A program made the position numbers and the translations under genes. The notes under the pieces are model-generated. The model was not told where the DNA came from. It saw nothing but the letters and a program-made list of their open reading frames with translations, and ran no database searches. From an uncultured Clostridia bacterium (GTDB taxonomy: Bacteria > Bacillota > Clostridia > Oscillospirales > Acutalibacteraceae), in contig CALWPT010000005.1 of NCBI GenBank assembly GCA_944383495.1, positions 50,583 to 114,582 of the forward strand: a stretch of DNA of 64,000 bases, in the 5' to 3' direction. Of the stretch, positions 9,354 through 17,579 are shown one piece after another (positions within the stretch are counted from its first letter, which is position 1; each line of letters opens with the position of its first letter).

Positions 9354-10043
9354 ATGAAAGGCAGGCTCATCGTTCTGGAGGGATTGGATGGAAGCGGGAA
9401 GTCCACGCAGTTTCAGAAGCTTTGGAAATCGCTGGAGCAGCAGGGCGTTCCCGTTCGGGCTATATCCTTTCCTGACTATAATGAACCGTCCTCGGCGTTG
9501 GTTCGGGGATATTTGGCGGGGGAATTTGGCGGCAAGGCAGATGCAGTCAATCCATACGCTGCTTCCAGCTTTTATGCCTGCGACCGCTTTGCCAGCTACC
9601 AAAAGCACTGGAAGCCCGATTATGAGGCGGGAAAAGTGATTGTTGCCGCCCGGTACACCACATCCAACCCCATTTACCAGATGGTCAAGCTGCCAAGGGA
9701 AGAATGGGATGGATATTTAAGCTGGCTGATTGATTATGAATATGAAAAGCTGGCACTGCCCCGTCCGGATCTGACGATTTTTCTCGACATGCCCTTGGAG
9801 GTTTCCAAACAGCTGCTAGAGGGCCGCTATCACGGCGACCAAAGCCGCAAGGACATTCACGAACGGGACGAAGCGTACTTGTCCCGGTGCAGAAAGGCCG
9901 CCCTGCATACGGCAGAGCGTTGGAGCTGGAGCCGCGTTTGCTGCGCGCGGAACGGCGCGCCCCGGGGAATTGAAGAAATTGCCGCGGATGTATTGGCACT
10001 GACAGAGCAATGCCTGAACCACAAGGAGATGGATTTCAAATGA
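9354..10043 (+). CDS. tmk: Thymidylate kinase
   Basis: Phosphorylates dTMP to dTDP. The 229 residues begin with the P-loop EGLDGSGKST (9-18), followed by the family DRF/ASYQ nucleoside-binding segment and a basic lid region. The C-terminal part (RVCCARNGAPRGIEEIAADVLAL) aligns with the usual end of the family, so I see no frameshift although the stretch before it is Trp- and Arg-rich. It follows thyX after 98 bases and its stop overlaps the next start by ATGA. The ribosome site GAAAGGTG is 12 bases from the ATG. Confidence 0.93.
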   Translation: MKGRLIVLEGLDGSGKSTQFQKLWKSLEQQGVPVRAISFPDYNEPSSALVRGYLAGEFGGKADAVNPYAASSFYACDRFASYQKHWKPDYEAGKVIVAARYTTSNPIYQMVKLPREEWDGYLSWLIDYEYEKLALPRPDLTIFLDMPLEVSKQLLEGRYHGDQSRKDIHERDEAYLSRCRKAALHTAERWSWSRVCCARNGAPRGIEEIAADVLALTEQCLNHKEMDFK

Positions 10044-10582
10044 TCAATCTATTTTTAGCAGATGGATTTGAAGAAATTGAAGCGCTGGCGGTGGTGGATA
10101 TTCTGCGCCGGGCGGAGCTGCCGGTAACTACCGTGGGAGTGGGTGCGATTCAAATATCCGGCGCCCATCATATTCCGGTGGCGGCGGATATCCTTGATGT
10201 TGCAGCCAACCAAAGCAATCTAACCGGCGTGATTCTTCCCGGCGGCGGGCAGGGAACTATCCGGCTGGAAAAATCCCCGGTGGTTCAGTCCTTTATTGAC
10301 CGGGCTGCGCGGGAGGGAAAAACCATCGGGGCAATCTGTGCCGCGCCTTCGATTCTAGGGCACAAGGGCCTTTTGAGAGGAAAGAAAGCGGTGTGTTATC
10401 CCGGCTTTGAAAAGGAATTGGAGGGTGCGGATATTGTCGATGCTCCTGTGGCGGAGGACGGGAATATTATTACCTCCAAAGGGGCGGGAACAGCCATTTT
10501 ATTTGCACTTGCGCTGGTAAAAAGATTTGCGGGAGCAGCGGCGGCAGACCGCGTCCGGGCGGCGATCCAATGGCCCCTATAA
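10040..10582 (+). CDS. DJ-1/PfpI family protein (YajL/ThiJ-like)
   Basis: A 180-residue flavodoxin-like protein of the DJ-1 superfamily. It keeps the nucleophile-elbow cysteine Cys100 (GAICAAPSIL) and the acidic pair in GFEEIE (residues 9-14) that activates it. Family members are proposed to act as chaperones, glyoxalases or protein/nucleotide deglycases; the sequence does not choose among these. The frame has an earlier ATG at 10010, but ATG 10040 overlaps the tmk stop (ATGA) and has an AAGGAG site 10 bases upstream. It overlaps the following folate gene by 13 bases. Confidence 0.88.
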   Translation: MINLFLADGFEEIEALAVVDILRRAELPVTTVGVGAIQISGAHHIPVAADILDVAANQSNLTGVILPGGGQGTIRLEKSPVVQSFIDRAAREGKTIGAICAAPSILGHKGLLRGKKAVCYPGFEKELEGADIVDAPVAEDGNIITSKGAGTAILFALALVKRFAGAAAADRVRAAIQWPL

Positions 10583-11160
10583 ACGACATTCGCGGCTATA
10601 AAGCAGAGCTGCGGGAATATTATAAAGCCAAGCGGCGGGAAATGGAGCCCGCTTTGAAAGACGCGTTGGACCAGCAAATCCTGGAGCGCGTTCTGCGGTT
10701 GTATCAATATCGAAGCTGTAAGCAGCTGCTCACCTATGTGTCCACCTCCATCGAGGTAAACACCCGGGCGCTCATCATCCGGGCGCTACAGGACGGAAAG
10801 CGGGTAGCGGTGCCTCGCTGCGTTCCCGGAACCAGGGAAATGGAATTTTACTATATTGCCTCCTTATCCGAGCTGTCTCCCGGCAGCTTTGCAGTGGATG
10901 AGCCGAATCCAAAAAAGGCTCGAAAGGTTACGGACTTTTCCGGCGCCCTTTGCATTGTACCCGCATTGTGCTTTGACAACCGGGGGTATCGCCTTGGATA
11001 CGGAAAGGGATACTACGACCGATTTTTAAGCGGGTTTGAGGGTCCCACTGCTGGATTATGCTATAGCTCCGGCATTCGCCGCCATTTATTTTACGGCCGG
11101 TTTGACCGGCGGGTAGATGTGATTGTGACCGAACGATATATCAAACGGGTTCGGCCCTAG
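10570..11160 (+). CDS. fthC: 5-formyltetrahydrofolate cyclo-ligase
   Basis: Recycles 5-formyl-tetrahydrofolate to 5,10-methenyl-THF with ATP. The 196 residues carry the family hallmark GYGKGYYDRFL (143-153) and a basic N-terminal helix (YYKAKRREM) that corresponds to the ATP-binding start of the family. It overlaps the DJ-1 gene by 13 bases in another frame and has no strong ribosome site, so translation is probably coupled. Placement in the thyX operon is sensible because ThyX consumes methylene-THF. Confidence 0.9.
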   Translation: MAPINDIRGYKAELREYYKAKRREMEPALKDALDQQILERVLRLYQYRSCKQLLTYVSTSIEVNTRALIIRALQDGKRVAVPRCVPGTREMEFYYIASLSELSPGSFAVDEPNPKKARKVTDFSGALCIVPALCFDNRGYRLGYGKGYYDRFLSGFEGPTAGLCYSSGIRRHLFYGRFDRRVDVIVTERYIKRVRP

Positions 11161-11192
11161 CGGGCAGGACTGTTAAGGGAGGAGTCAGCCCG

Positions 11193-12509
11193 ATGAACGA
11201 TGAGAAAAACACGCCTTTGGAAAGCGGACAGCCTGCCGGGCAGCCGGAACCAAACGATGAAATGCCGGCGGTGGAAAATCTGAAAGCGCCGTCTGAAGCG
11301 GAGCAGAACGGCATAAAGCTGGCAGCGGATTTCCGGATGGAGGGAATGAAGGATCCGTCTCTTCCCGGCGGGCTCCGGGAAGAGGCTGCGGATACCACGC
11401 CCGCGCCAACACAGGCAGAAATTGAGGCGGCGCTGAAGGCGCGCAAATCAGGAAGCCGAAAAAGGAAAAAGAAAAAAAAATCCGGGTGCTTGGTCTCTGC
11501 CATATGGGTGGGGGTTATTGGTATCATTTCCATTGCTCTTGCGGTCTGTATTATTTTTACCTTTTCAGAAATCCTCGGCATCAGCAAGGACGAAGAGGTC
11601 ATGGTGACCATTGACCAGGGCGATTCGGTGGACGTGATTGCCCAAAAACTCAAGGATGCAAACGCCATAAACTACCCCATTATTTTCCGCCTTTACTCCA
11701 AACTGAAGGGAGCGGATGATAAGTTTCAATACGGAACCTATCTCTTTAACAGCAATATTGGAGTGGATGGAATCATCGAAGAACTCCAGCAGCCCGGCGA
11801 AAACCAAGAAAATGTGGTCTCTTTGCGTATCCCGGAGGGAGCGACGGCTGATGAGATCATGGAGTTGCTGGAGGAGCAGGGCGTAACCACCAAGGGAAAA
11901 TTCCGAACCGCCATGAAGAAAAAAGCGTTTGATTCCTATGCTTTTTCGTCCTCTATCCCAGAGGGGAAGGTTTACTATAAATTTGAAGGATACTTATTTC
12001 CCGACACCTATCAGTTTATCAAGGACGCTTCTGACCGGTCGGGCGAAAGGGCGCTTGAGATCATCCTGGACAATATGGACAAAAAACTGCCGGACAGTTA
12101 TTATGACCGCGCAGAAGACTTGGGCTATACCATGCATGAAATCATGACGCTGGCTTCTATTGTGGAGGCCGAGGCCAGCGGCTTTGAGAAGGAAATGCCC
12201 AATGTCGCGGCCGTGTTTTTCAACCGACTGAACTGGGAGGACCAGCCAAACCTGCTAGGCTCTACACCCACCGCCAGCTATCCCTACGGCAATGGAAAAT
12301 ATGATACCAACAAAAATCCCGGCCTACCGCCGGGGCCTATTTGCAGCCCCTCTCTGTCCGCTATTCGGGCGGTGCTGTATCCCACTGAAGAGTTTCAGTA
12401 TGATTATTTTGTAACGGATAAAAACATGGAATTTTATTATACTAAGACCCTGCAAGAACATAACGCAACCATAGCTCGGCTGAAAAAGGAAGGCATGTGG
12501 GACGGCTGA
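11193..12509 (+). CDS. mltG: Endolytic murein transglycosylase MltG
   Basis: Cuts nascent glycan strands in the membrane and sets their length. The 438-residue protein has a long acidic, Pro-rich cytoplasmic N-terminus (1-86), a lysine patch (90-96), one membrane segment (about 100-123), a LysM-like region and the YceG/MltG catalytic domain. The catalytic glutamate is Glu325 in LASIVEAEA. The conserved NPGLPPGPICSPS loop is present. It follows the cyclo-ligase after 32 bases, with a GGAGG site, and its stop overlaps the next gene as TGATG. The mltG-U32 order recalls yrrL-yrrO of Bacillus. Confidence 0.95.
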   Translation: MNDEKNTPLESGQPAGQPEPNDEMPAVENLKAPSEAEQNGIKLAADFRMEGMKDPSLPGGLREEAADTTPAPTQAEIEAALKARKSGSRKRKKKKKSGCLVSAIWVGVIGIISIALAVCIIFTFSEILGISKDEEVMVTIDQGDSVDVIAQKLKDANAINYPIIFRLYSKLKGADDKFQYGTYLFNSNIGVDGIIEELQQPGENQENVVSLRIPEGATADEIMELLEEQGVTTKGKFRTAMKKKAFDSYAFSSSIPEGKVYYKFEGYLFPDTYQFIKDASDRSGERALEIILDNMDKKLPDSYYDRAEDLGYTMHEIMTLASIVEAEASGFEKEMPNVAAVFFNRLNWEDQPNLLGSTPTASYPYGNGKYDTNKNPGLPPGPICSPSLSAIRAVLYPTEEFQYDYFVTDKNMEFYYTKTLQEHNATIARLKKEGMWDG

Positions 12510-13744
12510 TGGCGGATATGAAACCCCAAACACTGGAGGTGCTCTCCCCCGCAGGCGATCCGGTCCGCTTGCGGGCGGCGGTGGACTTTGGCGCCCACGC
12601 GGTCTATTTAGCGGGAAAAAGCTTTGGGATGCGCGCTTCGCCTCTAAACTTTTCCATGGAAGAACTGGCCCAAGGCGTTTGCTACGCTCATGCTAGGGGC
12701 GTTCGGGTGTATTTGACGGTCAACACGCTCCCGCATAACCGGGAGGCCGACGTACTGCCGGAATTTCTGCAAAACGCCGCTGCTGCCGGAGTGGACGCCA
12801 TGATCGTCACCGATCTGGGCGCGATGGCGCTGATCCGCCGTTTACTGCCTCAAATGGAACTGCATGTCTCCGTGCAGGCCGGCGTGACCAATTACCTTAC
12901 CGCCCGCGCTTTTTACGAGTTGGGAGCCAAGCGGGTGGTGCTGGCACGGGAGTTATCCTTAAAAGAAATTGCGGAAATTGCTGAGAAAACGCCGCCGGGG
13001 CTGGAACTGGAGGCATTTGTCCACGGCGCGGTGTGCATGTCCTATTCCGGCCGGTGCCTTTTGTCCGACTATCTGACGGGACGGGATCCCAATCGGGGCG
13101 AGTGCGCCCAGCCCTGCCGTTGGAAATATGCGCTGATGGAGGAATCCCGGCCGGGCGAATATCTGCCCATCTTAGAAGATGAGGATGGATCGTATATTCT
13201 CAACGCAGAGGATTTGAATATGCTCCCCCATATTCCCGCTCTTTATGAGGCCGGCGTTTCCTCTTTAAAGATTGAAGGGCGGGCCAAGACGGAATACTAT
13301 ACGGCTGTGACCGCCAATGCGTATCGGGCGGCAGTGGACAGTTTTTTGAAGCATCCGTCTGGTTGGTCGCCGGAGGCATATCTGCTGGAGGAGCTTTGTA
13401 AAGTTTCCCATCGTCCTTACGGTACGGGATTTTATTTCGGGAAGGCCCGGCAGGACACAAAAAGGGGAGGATATATCCGGGAGTATGAGGTGGCTGCTCT
13501 AGCGGTGAAATATGATGCAACGCGTGGATTGCTGACAGTATCCCAGCGAAACAAATTTTTGCCGGGCGCTGTCTTTGACGTGCTTGAACCCGGGGTGCAA
13601 AGGCCGTGGACCTTTACCGCCGGCGATTTGTACGATGACAAGATGCAGTTGATTCAATCCGCCCCCCATCCCGGCATGAGCGTTCAGATGTATGCGCCGC
13701 CGGTGCAGCCGGGCGCATTTCTGCGCCAAAAACGAAACGGATAA
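12509..13744 (+). CDS. U32 family peptidase-like protein (TrhP/YrrO type)
   Basis: A 411-residue member of peptidase family U32. It has the N-terminal barrel (EVLSPAGDPVRLRAAVDFGAHAVYLAG split over residues about 9-35) and the cysteine cluster CMSYSGRCLLS...GECAQPC that binds an iron-sulfur centre in the tRNA/rRNA hydroxylation members (TrhP, RlhA). Together with mltG upstream this matches Bacillus yrrO, involved in 5-hydroxyuridine formation at tRNA wobble positions. Despite the name, proteolysis is not well supported for this branch. ATG 12509 overlaps the mltG stop; a GTG at 12497 is the alternative. Length is typical. The tRNA role is inferred from family and context. Confidence 0.85.
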   Translation: MADMKPQTLEVLSPAGDPVRLRAAVDFGAHAVYLAGKSFGMRASPLNFSMEELAQGVCYAHARGVRVYLTVNTLPHNREADVLPEFLQNAAAAGVDAMIVTDLGAMALIRRLLPQMELHVSVQAGVTNYLTARAFYELGAKRVVLARELSLKEIAEIAEKTPPGLELEAFVHGAVCMSYSGRCLLSDYLTGRDPNRGECAQPCRWKYALMEESRPGEYLPILEDEDGSYILNAEDLNMLPHIPALYEAGVSSLKIEGRAKTEYYTAVTANAYRAAVDSFLKHPSGWSPEAYLLEELCKVSHRPYGTGFYFGKARQDTKRGGYIREYEVAALAVKYDATRGLLTVSQRNKFLPGAVFDVLEPGVQRPWTFTAGDLYDDKMQLIQSAPHPGMSVQMYAPPVQPGAFLRQKRNG

Positions 13745-13864
13745 TCAGCCGGCGGTTGCCGGTTGGTTTTTCTGGCAGAAGAATTAGCAGGGCGCCCCCC
13801 GAGACCTAAGTTCTGCATCACAGCGGAGCAGCTGCGTTTGGGTTCATATGCAAGGAAATTGGCA

Positions 13865-14731
13865 ATGGAATTCACGCTGAACAAGCATATCAAAGAAAAT
13901 GATGCGCTGAGGAAGAGCTTTTTTGATTTGGCCGTTAAAACGTTTGATCTATGCTTTGTGGATTGGTATCAAAATGGTTTTTGGACTGATCAATATATTC
14001 CCTATGCGCTGGTCGATCAAAACCGGGTAATTGCAAACGCTTCTGTGAATATAATGCGCACTATTTGGCAGACAAAGCCAAGGCGGTATATTCAGATCGG
14101 AACCGTTATGACGGACGCTGCCTACCGCAAAAGAGGGCTTTCGCGCCGTTTAATTACGGAAATCCTATCCGACTGGAAAGACCAAAGCGACGGGATTTAT
14201 TTATTTGCCAATGAAACTGTGTTGGATTTTTATCCTAAATTTGGGTTTCAAAAAGCAATTGAGTACCAATATGCCATTCCTGTTACCGCTGGAAAGGGCG
14301 ATTTTAGAAAATTGAATATGGAGCAGGAAAGCAACAGGGCATTGCTGCTTCAATGCTATGAAAAATCAAATCCGTTTTCCCGGCTTCCCATGATTGGGAA
14401 TGAAGGGTTGCTGATGTTCTACTGCGCCGGCCTTATGAAAAACCACGTATATTATTCCGAGAAGCATGACACTGTCTGCATTGCCGGGCACAATAACGGT
14501 ACTTTACAATGTTTTGATATTTTCGGAAGCCCAAAGGCGTCTTTGGAAACGATATTGTCTGAAATTTCGCCTTCTAGTACCAGGCAAGCGGTTTTGGGCT
14601 TTACGCCCAACAGCACAAAGCACGGTAGCTGCTCCAAAATCGAGGGGGAAGATACCCTGTTTGTCTGGAAGGAAAAGGAAAATATTTTTGTAAACCAAAA
14701 AATGATGTTTCCTCTGCTTTCCCACGCGTAA
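13865..14731 (+). CDS. GNAT family N-acetyltransferase
   Basis: A 288-residue protein with a GNAT acetyl-CoA site in its first half (IGTVMTDAAYRKRGLSRRL), followed by the FYPKFGF segment typical of the fold's end. The second half probably holds a degenerate second domain, as in Eis-like or YitI-like proteins. Substrate unknown. The frame opens at a TTG at 13763, but ATG 13865 has a good AAGGAAA site 8 bases upstream and begins the recognisable protein. It is 120 bases after the U32 gene and ends just before a strong terminator. Its codons look more AT-rich than its neighbours, which could mean later acquisition. Confidence 0.8.
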   Translation: MEFTLNKHIKENDALRKSFFDLAVKTFDLCFVDWYQNGFWTDQYIPYALVDQNRVIANASVNIMRTIWQTKPRRYIQIGTVMTDAAYRKRGLSRRLITEILSDWKDQSDGIYLFANETVLDFYPKFGFQKAIEYQYAIPVTAGKGDFRKLNMEQESNRALLLQCYEKSNPFSRLPMIGNEGLLMFYCAGLMKNHVYYSEKHDTVCIAGHNNGTLQCFDIFGSPKASLETILSEISPSSTRQAVLGFTPNSTKHGSCSKIEGEDTLFVWKEKENIFVNQKMMFPLLSHA

Positions 14732-14795
14732 ATACCGAAAATAAGCAATTGCGCGCAGAACAAAACAGCCGTCCGCCTGAAGCTATTTTTGAATA

Positions 14796-14836
14796 AAACA
14801 AGCGCCCGGATGCATTCCAGACGCTTGTTTTTTCTT
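14796..14836 (+). terminator. Intrinsic terminator of the thyX-GNAT operon
   Basis: Stem AAACAAGCG (14796-14804) / CGCTTGTTT (14822-14830), then a run of T. The left arm is A-rich, so it may also stop transcripts from the rsmF-like gene on the other strand. Confidence 0.85.
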
Positions 14837-14897
14837 TATATTGAGCCTTGCCCGCAAAGGAAGCTTGCAAAAATGACCATCCCTTGCTAAAAGCCCA

Positions 14898-16253
14898 TTA
14901 AAAAAGAGCTTCATTCCGCAGCCGCAGTCCCTTAGGATATTTATTTTTGCATACGCCGCCGGAGACCTTTCCAAAGCCCAGGGCAACTCCTTCTATGCTG
15001 ATGCAGGTGTATCCCCTGCAATCGTCCGCACTGATTTCCTCTCCCCGCAAATAGGCTGCCGTTCGAGGATCCCCGGCAGACAAATTCAGGTTGGAACGGC
15101 ACTGATTGGGGCGTGCGGCGGAAAACAGATGATGCGCAGGCTCTATCCTGCCTTTGATCCATTTGCCAGCCTGAACGCCCGCCCGCAGCATTCGAAGGCC
15201 CCGCGTTTCCGGCAGCTTCTCCGGCATCAGCAAAATCGAATCCCCTGCCTGCTGCAAAATTCCGTATTCCTCTGTAAAATGCTCTTTCAAAAATTTTATG
15301 GCAGCTTCAGGCGGAGCGGTGTAACCATACTGTTTCCCCGTGTACTCGCCCCTTCCGGTTTTTATAAACCGGGCGGCAAAATGCCCCTCTCCCCCATCCA
15401 TCGGGAGAATCCGCCGGGCCATGCCAATTTCCGCACAGCCGGGCGCTAGCCGCCGATAGGCCGGACGGCCAAAAACAGGTCCGATTTCAGCCAGCTTACA
15501 TTCCGGATGAGATCGAAGAAACGCTTCTACCACACCTTCGTTTTCTTCCCCCGATAAAGTGCAGGTGGAATACAGCAGAACACCGCCCTCCCGCAGGGCT
15601 TTCACGGCGCTGTCCAAAATCAAAAGCTGCCGCCGGGCGCAGGCGGCCCGGTTTTCCGCCCTCCATTCCCGGACAGCCGATGCCTCTCTTCGAAGCATCC
15701 CCTCCCCGGAGCAGGGCGCGTCTACCAGCACCTTGTCGAAATATCCGGATAAAGCGGAACAAAGCTTGTCCGGGCGCTCACAGGACACCACTCCGGCCCG
15801 CACGCCCATCCGCTCAAAATTGGAAAGCAGCGTCTGCGCCCGGCTGGGCACAATTTCGTTGGCCCAGATAAGGCCCGTGTGCAAAAGCTCGCCAGCAATT
15901 TGGGTGGCTTTTCCACCAGGCGCGGCGCATAAGTCCAAAATCCTGTCGCCCGGTTGAACTTCCAGTGCCGTCGCTGCGGACATGGCAGACGGCTCCTGCA
16001 AATAAAAAGCGCCCGCGTGGTGCAACGGATGGTTTCCTACTCCCGTCAATCCTGTATGTATGTAATATCCTTGTCTAGAGAACGGGGACGGCTGAAGCGA
16101 ATAGGGAAGCTTTTCCAATACCGTCCTTTCGGCTTTTAAAGGATTGAGCCGCAGTCCGCGAAACGGTTGCTCGTTTAAAGCGGTAGCGTACGGCTTATAG
16201 TCCTCCCCCAACGTTTTTTCCATCAAGGTATAAAATTCTTCCGGCATTTTCAT
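14898..16253 (-). CDS. RsmF-type rRNA cytosine-C5 methyltransferase
   Basis: SAM-dependent m5C methyltransferase of the NOL1/NOP2/Sun family, expected to modify 16S rRNA. The 451 residues include the SAM site DLCAAPGGK (107-115), the release cysteine Cys181 in DAPCSGEG and the catalytic nucleophile Cys231 in YSTCTL. A C-terminal RNA-binding region ends in the RsmF-like NKYPKGLR. The length and tail fit the RsmF/YebU branch rather than RsmB, which carries an N-terminal NusB domain. ATG 16253 or 16247 could start it; the ribosome site is weak. It lies 17 bases after the YitT-like gene. Confidence 0.9.
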   Translation of the reverse strand: MKMPEEFYTLMEKTLGEDYKPYATALNEQPFRGLRLNPLKAERTVLEKLPYSLQPSPFSRQGYYIHTGLTGVGNHPLHHAGAFYLQEPSAMSAATALEVQPGDRILDLCAAPGGKATQIAGELLHTGLIWANEIVPSRAQTLLSNFERMGVRAGVVSCERPDKLCSALSGYFDKVLVDAPCSGEGMLRREASAVREWRAENRAACARRQLLILDSAVKALREGGVLLYSTCTLSGEENEGVVEAFLRSHPECKLAEIGPVFGRPAYRRLAPGCAEIGMARRILPMDGGEGHFAARFIKTGRGEYTGKQYGYTAPPEAAIKFLKEHFTEEYGILQQAGDSILLMPEKLPETRGLRMLRAGVQAGKWIKGRIEPAHHLFSAARPNQCRSNLNLSAGDPRTAAYLRGEEISADDCRGYTCISIEGVALGFGKVSGGVCKNKYPKGLRLRNEALF

Positions 16254-16270
16254 AAACGTGATTATCCCGC

Positions 16271-17149
16271 CTAACTAATTGCTTTAAAGCCTTCTCCCAG
16301 CACCTCGCCCGCTTCCAGCACGACAATAAACGCGCTGGAATCGATGGAACGGATCAGCTGATAAGCCTTACTAACCTCGTGGCTGCGCAAGGTGCACATC
16401 AGCATTTTCTTTGGCGCTTCGGTATATCCGCCGCTGGCCTCCAAAACGGTTACGCCCCGCCGGAGCTTATTCATCAGCTGCTCAGAAATCTCTTGGTGCC
16501 GGCCCGAAATCACCATTAAGGTTTTAGCTGCGTCAGCGCCATATACCAGCTTGTCGATAATCATAGAGCTTGCGAACATTGTGACCATTGCGTACAGCGC
16601 GCTGTCCACGTTGCGAAACACAAGCCCTGAGGCAGTCACAATGAGCGCGTCGATCACCAAAATAATCCGGCCCATGGAAATGTGCTTCCACTTGGAATTG
16701 ATCAGTTTCGCAATAATATCTGTACCGCCCGTCGTGCCGCCCCGTAAAAACACTAGCCCCAGCCCTAACCCGGAAAACACGCCTCCGTATAGAGCCGCTA
16801 AAATTTTTTCCCCGCCGTATACCGGGAGCCAAAGCCGCGTCACATCAATCAACACGGAGGTCAGCAGCGTTGTAATAATGGTTTTTATCAAAAACTTATG
16901 GCCAATTTTTTTGCTGCCCAGAAAAAACAACGGGATATTAATGACCAGCACCATGGCGCCGATCGGCCAACCGGTAAAATGGTTCACCATAGTGGCGACG
17001 CCGGTTAAACCTCCAGGGGCAATTGCATTATAAGCGGTGAAAATATTGACCGAGATCGCATAGCACAGAGAGCCTATCGTAATCAACAGCGCGTCGGTCA
17101 AAAAAATTCGCCAATGGATCTTTCGCTTTGCCACCTGCTTCACACTCAT
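16271..17149 (-). CDS. YitT family membrane protein (DUF161 + DUF2179)
   Basis: A membrane protein with about five hydrophobic segments in residues 15-200 and a C-terminal soluble DUF2179 domain (ISGRHQEISEQLMNKL onward, ending FIVVLEAGEVLGEGF). The family motif APGGLTG and the GGTTGGTDI loop are present. Function is unknown; members are sometimes described as putative transporters. ATG 17149 gives a 292-residue protein, close to Bacillus YitT; an upstream ATG at 17200 would overlap mrnC. It is transcribed after mrnC on the same strand. Confidence 0.88.
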   Translation of the reverse strand: MSVKQVAKRKIHWRIFLTDALLITIGSLCYAISVNIFTAYNAIAPGGLTGVATMVNHFTGWPIGAMVLVINIPLFFLGSKKIGHKFLIKTIITTLLTSVLIDVTRLWLPVYGGEKILAALYGGVFSGLGLGLVFLRGGTTGGTDIIAKLINSKWKHISMGRIILVIDALIVTASGLVFRNVDSALYAMVTMFASSMIIDKLVYGADAAKTLMVISGRHQEISEQLMNKLRRGVTVLEASGGYTEAPKKMLMCTLRSHEVSKAYQLIRSIDSSAFIVVLEAGEVLGEGFKAIS

Positions 17150-17186
17150 ACCCCCGTCCCAACTGCGGTTCCAGCCGTATATGTAT

Positions 17187-17567
17187 TTAGTATGCCGCAT
17201 TTTCGCAGATCATGCGGAATAATTCCCGCATCCGTTCTGCCTGCCCGCATAGGTAAAGATATCCAAACAATGCTTCCAGTCCCGTCGCCGCATGGTATTC
17301 CCCCACGGAAACCGATTTTGGCACTGTTCCCACATGGGCGTTCCGGCCACGCTTTAAAATACTTTTTTCCTTTTCGGTTAAACGTTCTTCCAAAAACGCC
17401 GCGGCCCCCGCCTGCGCCCGGGCGTTCACCTGCTTCACCGACAAACGGTGAAGTTCCCCGGCGGGACGGTTGGTTTGTGCCAATCGCTCCCGCACCAGAA
17501 GACTGTATACCCCATCCCCAACAAAGGCAAGGGTTAGGGGACTCAGCTCATTGGGATTCTGCGGCAT
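17187..17567 (-). CDS. mrnC: Mini-ribonuclease III
   Basis: Dimeric RNase III-like nuclease without the double-stranded RNA-binding domain; in Bacillus it matures 23S rRNA. The 126 residues show the acidic site in LAFVGDGVYSLLVRE and the second catalytic helix YHAATGLEALFGYLYL. Basic residues between them include KRGRN. AAGGAGG lies 8 bases before the ATG. It follows obg by 12 bases, so the two are likely co-transcribed. Confidence 0.95.
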   Translation of the reverse strand: MPQNPNELSPLTLAFVGDGVYSLLVRERLAQTNRPAGELHRLSVKQVNARAQAGAAAFLEERLTEKEKSILKRGRNAHVGTVPKSVSVGEYHAATGLEALFGYLYLCGQAERMRELFRMICENAAY

Positions 17568-17579
17568 ATCTTTTCCTCC

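Noticed and set aside
9840..10000. Suspected frameshift near the end of tmk (Trp/Arg/Cys-rich stretch)
   Set aside because: The expected C-terminal pattern (RVCC, IEEIAADV) continues in the same frame to the stop.
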